Below are positions 1-9,999 of a stretch of 64,000 nt of DNA, piece after piece; the stretch's first letter is position 1; each line of letters opens with the position of its first letter. The stretch lies in the NCBI GenBank assembly GCA_039000515.1, contig JBCFYV010000935.1, forward strand, positions 57,298,346 through 57,362,345, read 5' to 3'. The DNA is from Timema cristinae (taxonomy: Eukaryota > Arthropoda > Insecta > Phasmatodea > Timematidae). The notes under the pieces were generated by a model, which saw nothing but the letters and a program-made list of their open reading frames with translations, searched no databases and was not told the origin of the DNA. A program made the position numbers and the translations under genes.

Positions 1-590
1 TGCAACTGACTATTCGAACGACAAAATATCCTTTTCACACCCTTGAGTCCACATTGCTGCTTCCTACCAATATTTTTAGAAACTATTTTAAACACCATCT
101 ATCAGCCCGAATTAGTGCAGGCCACTTTAAGATTTGTGGTGACTTATTTTCTCTGCACTTGACAAATTAGCCAAATTATCCAACACACACAATACAACTT
201 TACAACACTACAAAGCAACTTTTATATTTAATGTACATATTCAAAGATCACATTACTATACGAGCTCTCTCTAGCAGACGAAAAATTAAACAATTTCCAA
301 TCAAACACAACATCGACGGTGTGTCAAGAGTAACTTACTGTCACCCTTGGACTCAAGGATGTGTGAGGGGTGCATTAGCACACTTCATGACTATTCAGAC
401 GGATCTGCACTTGATCATGTGATTGCTAATTCAACTATCGAGTGAACGTCAAGGGTTAACGGTGCATGAAGTAGACTATTCAGATATAGCTCTATACTTA
501 ATCCACGGAAAAGCCCATTAGGTCTTAGTTCATAGACTCTCCATAATATACTAGAGTTTGTGGTAAGGTTACACTTATGACACCTTATTT
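1..590. other. No gene; possible diverged MITE copies
   Basis: No convincing coding sequence. Fragments resembling the terminus GACTATTCGGACACAGCC of the MITE at 1783-5502 occur near 9-22, 390-405 and 470-490, so part of this stretch may be diverged copies of that element. Short ORFs here have no recognisable domain. Confidence 0.3.
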
Positions 591-592
591 TG

Positions 593-872
593 AGAAGGTG
601 ACCTGGTGGTCTAGGGGTAAGGTGTCAGACTTCTATGCTGGCGGCCGGGGTTCAATCCTCGGTCCCGGCAAAGATTTATCTGATTACCAAACCCTTCCTT
701 CACCTCTGACAAGACATCTTGTGAATGTGGGGAATGCCAGGCCTCCACCGTGGTTCAGATTCCACTTTAAACTGTAGGTCCTTCATTTCATCTTACAATC
801 ACCCTAACATTACACATTAGCGTAAGTGCGTATAACCCGAATGGGTAGTAAGACGCGGTGCTAATAATAATA
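593..872 (+). mobile_element. SINE family B, copy 1
   Basis: tRNA-derived SINE. The head carries GGTCTAGGGGTAAGGTG (A-box-like) and GGTTCAATCCTC (B-box-like). A conserved body follows, then the tail CCCGAATGGGTAGTAAGACG and an (AAT)n run. The same sequence recurs at 20637, 51299 (minus), 51995 (minus) and 53082. The ORF inside it is a repeat artefact. Confidence 0.8.
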
Positions 873-1677
873 TTTTGAGAAAAGAGTTTATGATGACAAA
901 AATACTTCCACACAATGTTATTAATCACCATCAACATATAGATTTTTGACATTATTATTATTATTATTATTTAATAGCAAAATTTATTGCAAATTTGCCC
1001 TTGATCATGTAGGCATTCATATCTCTTCTTGGGTTTCTTATAATCCAAAATTATTTTTTCTCACTAGCTATTATAAGGTAAGCCCTATAAGTCATTGTAT
1101 CCATAGCGCCAATCCTAAATTTGTCAAATTCGACTTTTATCATAAAAGAAAAGCTAAACTCGGAGAGTTATTTAAGGAAATCCCTTACTAATAATTTATC
1201 ACTAAGAGGTTCTGCCTATAATATCAAAATTTTATAATATTCTGATTTATTTTTTGCATATTGTTACTGCTTTTAACCACTCTTTAGTTTTTGGTTATTA
1301 TTGCTATTTTTTATTATCATTATTAGTTACTATTTTTTTGTAACTATTAATCATTATGTAACATTATTTAGCCATTTTTGTTTATTATTTTCTTGTGTAA
1401 ATATGTGTATTTGTAAGGTACTTGTGTACTTTCAGTGCTGGCCTGTTATAGGTCTTACGAATGTTGGCCAGCACTATAATAAAGGAAATTGAAATATTAT
1501 TATTATTATTATTATTATTATTAGGGGTAGAAGTAGTAGTAGTAGAATTAGTAGTATTGGTTTATGTACTAGACTTATTACGTCCACACATGAATCCATG
1601 ACAACTTTCCAGAAAAACAACTAAAACTCGAACTAGGGCTGAAGTTTCATTTTACCATTTTCAACTTTACCAAACCT
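873..1677. other. AT-rich intergenic stretch with TTA microsatellites
   Basis: No gene recognised. Two (ATT)n runs lie near 950-970 and 1495-1523; the second is followed by a (GTA)n-like run. Short ORFs are low complexity. Confidence 0.4.
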
Positions 1678-1805
1678 TTAAAGTAGGGATTTATGGGACT
1701 TTATAAAAGATCAATTTTTTTGCATTTTTTGTATAAAAACTTTTTTGGTCAAAATAGATCGAAGTGCTTCAATACAAACATAGGCTGTATCCGAATAGTC
1801 TACTT

Positions 1806-4800
1806 CAGGGTTCCTACGCTCTGGAAAGTCAGGGAAAGTCAGGGAAAAAAATAATAGTCAGGGAAAGTCAGGGAAAGTCAGGGAAATGACAATTCATGTC
1901 TTCATGTCACACTTAGAAAAAACAAAGAAAATATTTTTTCTATTTACTGCGTCATAAGCCACTGCCCCAATGAAGAAAGCTGAGGGGCACTTACCATGCT
2001 CAAACTTGCCCTAACACAAGTTTTGGTAGCATTTTATTTCAGAATGTGAACGCAGAGGTCTTCTAGCCTGCACATGACAATTCTTTTAACTTTAGTGATC
2101 ACTTGTTTTTGTTCTTGTTCAAGGTTTGTCATCGTTATAGTTTGATACAGTGCACCAGGACTGATTAGACTACACCAGCAATGTCTAACAAAAAAACCGT
2201 TTTTAACCAGCTCTGGCTAAGCCCAGACCATTTTCCTGAATTCTCATACTGGATAAGTGGTGTTGAAAGTAATAAGCTGCAGGCATTTTGTAAAGTGTGC
2301 AAAAAAATTATAAACTTAAGTAATATGGGAAAGCAAGCATTAGCTTCCCATGCAAAAGGACCAACTCATATCAAAACTCTTGAAACTTTGACAAATCAAC
2401 GCTCTCTGTTGACTTTTTTTTCAAAAAAGTCAAGTGATTCAGGTTCATAGAGCTCCCCAGTTTCAAGAGAATCTCTGGCACACAAAGACATTCTACCTAG
2501 TGATGATTCTGCTGGTTGCTCGAAGAGTTTTTCTGTTTCATCGAAAATCGTAACGTCGCAGAAGGAAGCTGTTGCTAAAAGTGAAATTAGTGTAGTGCCT
2601 CAAAGAAACCATAACACTTTTGTTATAAAAGATGATATAACTAAGGCGGAAGTCATTTGGGCTATGCAAGTTGTTGACAAAAAAATGTCTTTCAATTCGT
2701 GCAATAATTTAAGTACAATTTTTCAATTGATGTTTCCCGAGTGTTCCATTGCCAATGCCTTTACCCTTGGTGGAGACAAGGCTGCATACTTCATTGTGCA
2801 TGGCTTGGCTCCATTCTTTCATAATAATTTACTGGACCGCCTAAAATCATGTAACAACTTTGTAATTTGTTTTGATGAGGCATTGAATAAAGTTATTCAA
2901 AGAGGACAGATGGACATTGTAATTAGATTCTGGGACAAGGAAAATCATAAAGTCATCAGTCGTTACTTAAACAGTGTGTTTTTCGATAGGAGCACTGCTG
3001 AAGAATTACTGAAGCATTTTCTGGATGGTATTTCTCCTCTTCCACTCTCTAAGTTGATACAAGTGTCAATGGATGGCCCAAATGTCAATTTAAAGTTTAT
3101 AACACTTCTTCAGGAACACCTCAAATCTGTAACAGACAATGAAGTATGTAGTTTGCTAAATCTGGGAACATGTGGGCTTCATGTTGTTCATGGTTCCTTG
3201 AGAACAGGAGTAGAGTCTGTTGATTGGGATATAAGTAGCTTATTACGTCACATGTACTACCTGTTCACTGACTCTCCAGCTCGTCGAGCATTGTTCACCC
3301 AGTTGACAGGGTGTACAACTTTTCCATTGAAGTTCTGTGGTGTGCGTTGGTTAGAGAATGCGAAGTGCTTTCAAAGGGCATTACAAATTTGGGACCATGT
3401 TATTAAGTTTCTCAAAGAAGCAAAACTTCCTAAAACAAAACCTGTAGAGACACTGAAAAGAGCAGCCTGTGATCCATTCCTAAAGTGTAAACTAGCGTTC
3501 TGCAAGACAATTGCAGATGAATGTCAGCCTTTCCTGCAACGGTTCCAGACATCAAAACCAATGACTCCATATCTTTTTGAAGCTGTAGAGAAACTTCTAA
3601 GATACCTTATGAATCGTTGTGTGAAACCTGATCTTATGAAGTGCACGGGTCCAAAGTTACTGTCTATTGACACAAAAAAATCAGAAAATTTGATCCTTAG
3701 CAAAAATATTGATATAGGATTTGCAACAAAACGTTTGTTAGGAGAAACTGCGATCACAGTAACAGAAAAACAAAAATTAGAATTTATACATGAGTGCCGC
3801 AGTATGTTAACCACCATGATTGCAAAACTACAAGAAAAAAGTCCCTTAAAACAGAAAGCTGTGAGAGGTTTGTCTTCATTGGATCCTTGTGTTATTCAAC
3901 ATTCACCTCAACTGGCCCAGAAGAGATTTTCTTTTCTTTTGGAGGAACTCAACCATGCCAACATCATAAATGATGTTCTGGCTGAAAATGCCAAGAAAGA
4001 ATACTTGCATTTTTGCAACCTCAAAAAATCTGAGCTTCAAGAAATATTTCGTCCTTGTGATCAGTTTAGTGATGAAGTAGGACTTGACACTATTTATGGT
4101 AGCTTTCTAATAGGAGAAGCAAACTACAAACATCTTTGGGAAGTAATAAAGATTTGCCTTGTCTTGTCGCATGGGAATGCAACTGTTGAAGGTGGTTTTT
4201 CAGTCAATAAATCTTTACTGGTTGAAAACATGCATGAAAAGACAGTCATTGCACAGCGTCACATTCATGATGAGATACAAGAAGCAGGAGGGATTAAAAA
4301 TATACACATTAGCAAAAAGATGTTGGATTACGTGAGAGGTGCTCGGAAACGCTATCATGAATACTTAGAGATGAAGAAGCAAGAAAAAAGTGAAAAAGAC
4401 AAGAAGAAGGCAGAAAAGAGGAAATTAGATATACAAGTTAAAGATTTAGAAGGAGAAAGAAAAAAATTAATGATGGCAACTGAAGAGAAACGAGAAGCAA
4501 TAGACGTGGAGTTGCAAGAACTGAAGAAGAAGCAAGCTTCACTTTATTAAATATAACATAGTTTCTTATTGTATGACTATAGTGATAATTTTAATAAAAA
4601 TAAAATTGACTTGAGACATGAATAATATGAAAGCAGACAGAGTTCCTGTTGTAAGCTATTCAGTTCAGGAAATGTACAGTTTAGGTAAAATAAAACTGTA
4701 ATGATACCAAACTCTTTAGTATGTTCTTAGTGGCCTGTTATTTAATACGTATTTCTGCACATGATACCAAAGGGAATCAAGTTTGTTACAAATTTTTGAT

Positions 4801-5063
4801 AGGGATTATTTTTCCATCATTTTCCCTCAACTGATTGGCAAGATGTCTGCTTTCTTATTCTTCCATGAGAGGTGAGGCAAGGTCGGCTGTAAGGGGGGAG
4901 GAGGCCGAAATAAATGTATTTAAATTAATATTTTCACGTGTATAGTACCGTAAAGTTATAATGGAAATTTTATGAGAAATTGGTCAGGGAACTTGGGAAA
5001 ATAGTCAGGGAAAGTCAGGGAAAAGTCAGGGAGAATATTTTTACAAATACTGTAGGAACCCTG
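1806..5063 (+). mobile_element. hAT-like DNA transposon, nearly complete
   Basis: The element starts CAGGGTTCCTAC and ends with its inverse GTAGGAACCCTG, giving 12-bp terminal inverted repeats. It is bounded by a 5-bp direct repeat TACTT (1801-1805 and 5064-5068). It carries a BED-finger/hAT transposase frame (2181-4550). Both flanks of the frame hold runs of the motif GTCAGGGAAA in the same orientation (about 1826-1888 and 4981-5032). Canonical hAT elements leave 8-bp duplications, so the 5-bp one is unusual. Confidence 0.8.
2181..4550 (+). pseudogene. BED/hAT transposase with one in-frame stop
   Basis: The frame of 2181-2450 (89 residues) continues, without a shift, into 2595-4550. The only interruption is a TAG at 2448-2450, so the full product would be about 789 residues. 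N-terminal BED-type zinc finger: C37-x2-C40 with H57 and H63. The core has candidate acidic residues in CFDEAL and VSMDGPN. The C-terminal hAT dimerisation region contains LSHGNATVEGGFSVNKSLL. A Lys/Glu-rich coiled coil of about 70 residues ends the protein. AATAAA signals follow near 4590-4605. Inference: a recently active transposase disabled by one nonsense mutation (a CAG to TAG change would explain it), unless splicing removes the codon. Confidence 0.85.
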
Positions 5064-5762
5064 TACTTATGCGGCGTCGCGTTGGCTTGTGGCGTTGATA
5101 GCTGCATTGGCAATCACGTGACCAAGTGTAGATCTGTCCGAATAGTCGGGGACTAGACTGATGCAGTCTTCTCGAGGTCTTGGTAACCATGGATACGAAA
5201 GCTACGAGCCATGCTGTTCTCTTGCGGCGTTGGTGCTGTGTTTGACTGGCAATTGTTTTAGTATTATCGTTTCGTCTATTGAGCATCGACTTACACAAAT
5301 ATTTCGTTTTCATTAGAGCTAATAGATGGGCTTTACATAGTTTTTAAGTTATTCGGTAGGTAGCAGCACTGCGGGCCCATGTGTGTTGCCGTTCGAATAG
5401 TTTAATGCAGTCTTCACTATGAAAACCGCAAGAAGTGTAAAATTATCAAGACTGCATCAAGTCTGCATCAAGTCAAGTGTACTTGACTATTCGGACACAG
5501 CCCAGCAGTTTAATTTTCTTTACATAGTGATACCTACCATTAGTTGTTGAATATCTGTTAAGGGTGTCTGGAATTTAATGACACTTTTTCTCTTCATTTA
5601 AAAAGTTTGTCACTAAACAACATTTGATATCACCATGTGAAGACATTTTAACTCTGTAGGCTAATGAAGCAAAATTTTATTTATTTTGGCCAAAAATAGT
5701 TTAGCTATAAAAATTGCAACAATAACTTTTTTTCACATTTTATATGTATATCCCCACCTTAA

Positions 5763-6785
5763 TGGTTCTATCATGGAAGATTGTGTTTGGGTTACTTTGG
5801 GTTACTTTCTAATCCATAACATAACCTACAAACTATTATTCTAAAACAAATTATTTTACATAATATAGTTGAATATTTATTTTATTGAAAATCTGGTGTT
5901 TAAGTTTTCTCTACCTATTGTAACTGTTTAAATATAGTTTAAGGTAGGCCCTAGGCTATTATACTTTTTTAAAGATATATCTACTAATAGTTTTACTCTG
6001 TTAAACATTATTGTTCAACTCACAGGAACATACCCTAATAATGTGGAAGTTAAATTTAATATTGTTTTATGGTAGTAATTTTTTGAGTCATAAATCTTCA
6101 AGAAGGTGTAAGTATAATAGGATTATTATCATCATCATCATCATCATCATTATAATATGCCAGATGAAATTAATGTGTAACACCTTAATTTCACCAGTTC
6201 TGCTCAATTAGCCTTTACTAATCAGTGATAAAATTTGTACAAAATCAGGAATAATTGAATGAGAAAGATTTTTTAAAATAAGAACCTGAATAATATTTTC
6301 TCTAGAGCAATGAGTATTAAATCTAAAGTCAGTCTCAAGACCTACTAAATTGTCTGCAACGAGTAGTTTTAGGTTTTAATCTCTACTTTGTGAGCCGGTT
6401 GTGTTTTTCCACATGTGAATTTCCTCTAAATAGCCTTTCTCAACCTTATCTTTTTTTATATTAAACTGCCAATAACCTTGATGCTAGATTAAAGTATAGT
6501 GAGTTTAAATCGAAGGTCTCGCACCTTCTGGAAGGAAGAATACTATATATTAGAGATAAGAGAAACTCTGAAAGTGCTGTAGTTTCCTGTAGATAATCTA
6601 AAAATAAGTCAAATATCTTAGGTTCATATTTCTATACAGTTAATTTACTCATTTTTCAAGCCATTTATTAATAAAAGATCACTTTAATTACAAGCGGATA
6701 TAAATGTTTTATTTGCGGAAAACTATTAATGATAGATCCGTCAAATTCTTACGGGCAACAAAACATAATGTCCAGTAGCCTACAG
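5763..6785. other. AT-rich intergenic stretch
   Basis: No gene recognised. It contains an (ATC)n microsatellite near 6125-6150. Short ORFs lack domains. Confidence 0.4.
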
Positions 6786-7250
6786 TTACAGTGTGCTATA
6801 TCTGTAGTCACATACTCGAGGAATCTTCCTGTTGTTGCCGGCTGTCATTGAAGGCCAAAAGTTGAAAATGCCAGCAAATCGATTGCTGAGCATTGTTTTT
6901 GAAAAAACTTGTGTGCTGTAAACAGGATCATTCCTCCAACACATCACAAGAACCCAAGTTAGATATAAATATGACATTTTGGGAAGGGGTGTGGCACTGT
7001 ACTCATGGCTTGGTTTGTTGTAAATATCACTTTGATCAATGAGATGTTGATAAAATTCTGGGGTGACTAATAAATCCACTAAATGTCCTTCTCAACGGGA
7101 GAATCATTAACCTTATTTACTCGTGGATTTTCAGTAAAGTGTAAATGGGGAAGGTGATAAAATGGAGAAAAATCTGCCAAACTGAAACAATGTCATTGAC
7201 GATATCAACGTCATTGCCACCTTCACTTTCCGTGTCAGACCGAATTAGCT
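6786..7250 (-). pseudogene. piggyBac transposase fragment (N-terminal part)
   Basis: On the minus strand 7079-6786 encodes 97 residues that fit the start of the piggyBac/PGBD transposase domain. Features are LLVTPEFYQHLIDQSDIYN, then LTWVLVMCW and DPVYSTQVFSKTMLSNRFAGI, which matches the family pattern of a long helix and a P-x-F-x-x-x-M-x-x-x-R-F motif. Upstream in the same direction (about 7250-7190) lies an acidic stretch (SDTESEGGNDVD) typical of the region before that domain. No catalytic DDD part is found, so it is a relic. It may relate to the TTAA-flanked MITEs here (inference). Confidence 0.6.
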
Positions 7251-8039
7251 CATTTTCTTAATCTGTATGAAGTAATAAATCGCCTATTTATTTTTAATAT
7301 AAACTTCTTTCATGAGAAATTCTACACTTTTTGGTTGTGTTACTTATCACTTTTTTTCTCTTTGCATGTTGACAAAGTAACACAATTATATAACTTTAAA
7401 AAAAACTGTATTGTGGGGAGAAAAAAAATCCAGTACCAAAATGAAGATTCAAGTGTCATCTAACAAAAGTTCTAAGAACTAAGTAGTAGAACCTCTTTCA
7501 GGAAGGTTTTGTGGTGTTTGTCTTGATCAATTATGTTAATCGACCTTAGTCAACCATGGGTGTTTGGAGACAGCTCAGCCGTAAACAACAAAGGTTGTTT
7601 ATGGGCTTGAACGTGTTAAGCTTAGATCTATTATAATATAGGGACTCTTATTGTGGGATAACTATTCCTACTTTTCTTTCCTCCATTCTTGGTCCTTTTT
7701 TTTAATACTGTGACTTATCAATAAATGTTGTACAACCTTATACATAATACATTTAGTTAAAATCTGTTATTAAATATAAAATATTGGTGGATAGCATTTT
7801 TGTTTAAAGCTTCTACTGATACATCGTTATTTATTTTAAAATTATTCTTTTGAATAAAGTACCTAGTTGGTGATATGTTCTTTAACACTTTTAGGAATAT
7901 AAGACATCTTGGCATATTCTTTTAAGTAAAAAAAAATTACTAAAAAACTTGGTTTGACCACTTTGATTTGGGAAAGTTCTTTCTATCCTTATTTTTCTTC
8001 TAGTCTATTTACGGTATGTAAATTTACTTTGGATTATTA
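7251..8039. other. AT-rich intergenic stretch
   Basis: No gene, RNA or clear repeat recognised. Confidence 0.35.
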
Positions 8040-8047
8040 AACTAGAG

Positions 8048-8834
8048 CAGAGGTCCCCAACCTTTTTGTACCTTATAGCACATTAAAAACTAACATAATG
8101 CAGCGAGCACTAATTACTTTTTAAAGGCAAATTTACTAACTCCCGCCAGGCTCAGAGGTCAGCCTCAACGCTATACACACGGCCATCAACTGCCATGTTA
8201 AGTTTCCAACAGCGATTGTGACGTAACATGTGGTTGTGGGTAATACTAAAGGCTGTAGCCATGGGAGAAGGAGGGGGATTCAACCCCCTCCAAGCTGGCA
8301 AAAAATAAATTTAATAAAATAAGATTTATTTACGGTTTTAACAAGACCAAAATAAAGACGCAAGAAAATATTTAACTACTCGCCACCATTTTTGTGCTTA
8401 GGTACATTTTTAAAATATATATTTATTCTGTGTTTATTCAGGCAACAAAGCTGGGTAGACCCATGTGAAGATATTTACAAAGGAAATAGGAAGTATTAGC
8501 ATGGTATTAGTGAATGCGAAGAGAATTATGGAAGGGGATAGGTCTTTGAGATGAGGAAAAAGCAAAATTATTTAGCTTGAAACTACAGTGGTTCCGAGTA
8601 AAAGTACACTTTGTAAATGAGCCGGCAAAGAAAGAGGAACGAGAGGCAGGGATTGTAAAGAGGGGAGCTTTCATGACCAACTTATTGAGAACAGCATACC
8701 TGGAGATAAGCACAAACTTTATTTTTGTTGAAAAAGTGTCAGATTAAAATTATTAGTCAAGAACTTTTCATCTGTGGTCAAAAAGTGGTGGGCAGACACA
8801 AAAGACTTGGCGGGCATAGAGTTGGGGACCCCTG
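8048..8834. mobile_element. Non-autonomous hAT element with perfect 8-bp target duplication
   Basis: The left end CAGAGGTCCCCAACC pairs with the right end GGTTGGGGACCCCTG (near-perfect terminal inverted repeats). AACTAGAG flanks it exactly on both sides (8040-8047 and 8835-8842). The interior (787 bp) has no intact transposase. Termini of this kind are common in Charlie/SPIN-type hAT MITEs (established knowledge). Confidence 0.85.
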
Positions 8835-9171
8835 AACTAGAGTATAAATGTGTAGAGGGGAAAATACCAATTTCTTCAGATCACGCTTGGACCTTATAGG
8901 TAATACAATTTGTGTCACAGTATATAATTTTTGTGTGTGTAATTTGTGTACAGTCCACGGTAAACACACTGTAACTTGGTCAACCAATTGACATTGCCAT
9001 TTGAGGTTAGCCCATTGATTAAATTGCTCTCGACTCTTGAGCCAAAAGACCAAGGTTCAATTCAGGTCAGTGCACTTTATTTATGTTTTTTTAAATGTAT
9101 TCTTTGTCTTATCACTCTCTTCCCTCTTTTCCTAGTTTCCTATAACCTTGTTTGTAACTGTGTCATCGTAA

Positions 9172-9181
9172 TTGTTTGTAG
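9172..9181 (+). promoter_or_regulatory. e(r): Possible 3' splice site directly before the e(r) start codon
   Basis: T-rich sequence ending in TTGTTTGTAG abuts the ATG at 9182. If used, a non-coding 5' exon lies upstream. If not used, the gene is transcribed without introns. Confidence 0.4.
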
Positions 9182-9490
9182 ATGTCTCACACAATAATGC
9201 TCATCCAGTCTGGGAACAAACCAGAAACCAGGACCTACTCAGACTATGAGTCGGTCAACGAATGCATGGAAGGTGTGTGCAAGATCTATGAGGAGCACCT
9301 AAAACAACAGAACCCCAACACACCTTCCATCACATATGACATCAGTCAGTTGTTTGACTTCATCGACCAGGTCGCCGACCTCTCGTGCCTGGTCTACCAG
9401 AAGAGCACCAACACTTATGCGCCATACAACAAAGACTGGATTAAAGAGAAGATATATGTGTTGTTGCGGAGACAGGCCCGCTCACAGTAA
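9182..9490 (+). CDS. e(r): Enhancer of rudimentary homolog (ERH)
   Basis: 102 residues, close to the usual 104. The start MSHTI, the centre [14 protein letters not shown] and the end [17 protein letters not shown] are hallmarks of ERH. ERH is a small, highly conserved nuclear dimer that acts as an adaptor in RNA processing (Microprocessor and meiotic mRNA decay partners) and was first linked to pyrimidine synthesis in Drosophila. The full-length match fixes the start. The ATG directly follows a pyrimidine-rich TTGTTTGTAG, so a 5' UTR intron may end exactly at the start codon. The CDS itself has no intron. It is the only clearly housekeeping gene in the window. Confidence 0.97.
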   Translation: MSHTIMLIQSGNKPETRTYSDYESVNECMEGVCKIYEEHLKQQNPNTPSITYDISQLFDFIDQVADLSCLVYQKSTNTYAPYNKDWIKEKIYVLLRRQARSQ

Positions 9491-9988
9491 GCGTTTTACG
9501 GTATGGTAACTATAAACAGGCCCAGGTTATTAAAAAGGTGTGCCAAGCCAAGATATAACCATTTTATACCAAAGGGCTGACAAGCTGTTAATAACACAGT
9601 GTGCGCACACCAGACTGAAGCTATTTCAAGCAGTAATGTATAAAACGATTTGACTCTTTGAAAACAAACATTTTGTTAAATATCTTAGATGTAGTTCAAT
9701 TTGTACTGAGCAGATTGAGTAAATATATATACTGTGTAGATCACTGATTACATTATGTATATTCCACCCCCTACCCCATAGTTTATTTTTCTTTTGTTAA
9801 TTTAAAATTACTAATTTCAAATGTCTCATTTTTATTACTAATATTTAATATATCTGGACACTTGAATAATTTGTCACCCTCTTTCGTAATGTAAATAGGG
9901 TGTAATTTATATTATTTTTTCCTCCTGTATTTGAATTAAATTTGTAGATAAATGTTCAAACTACGCCAGTAAGTACAATCAACAAGGT

Positions 9989-9994
9989 AATAAA
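9989..9994 (+). terminator. e(r): Candidate poly(A) signal of e(r)
   Basis: AATAAA about 500 bp after the stop, followed by a T-rich stretch. Other AATAAA hexamers occur later, so the end of the transcript is not fixed. Confidence 0.35.
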
Positions 9995-9999
9995 AGGGA

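Larger units (their letters stand above)
1783..5502. mobile_element. MITE with 18-bp terminal inverted repeats, host of the hAT insertion
   Basis: The left end GGCTGTATCCGAATAGTC (1783-1800) is the inverse of the right end GACTATTCGGACACAGCC (5485-5502) with one mismatch. Without the hAT insertion the element would be about 450 bp. No coding capacity of its own is seen in 5069-5484. It sits inside the TTAA-flanked MITE. No clear target duplication is visible, so the superfamily is unassigned. Confidence 0.65.
1682..5758. mobile_element. TTAA-flanked foldback MITE, copy 1, split by nested insertions
   Basis: The left part (1682-1782) and right part (5503-5758) together match the family seen intact at 44534-44906. 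TTAA lies on both sides (1678-1681 and 5759-5762), and the right end reads CCCCACC before TTAA. The interior is interrupted by another MITE (1783-5502), which itself contains a hAT element. The junction falls inside the family's conserved motif around GTTTAATTTTCTT. TTAA duplication is typical of piggyBac and Kolobok groups; which one moved this family is not shown. Confidence 0.7.

Noticed and set aside
3524..3817. Minus-strand ORF of 97 codons inside the transposase
   Set aside because: Antisense shadow of the hAT coding frame.
5041..5313. Minus-strand ORF of 90 codons
   Set aside because: Spans the end of the hAT element and the MITE; no domain and would cross an insertion border.
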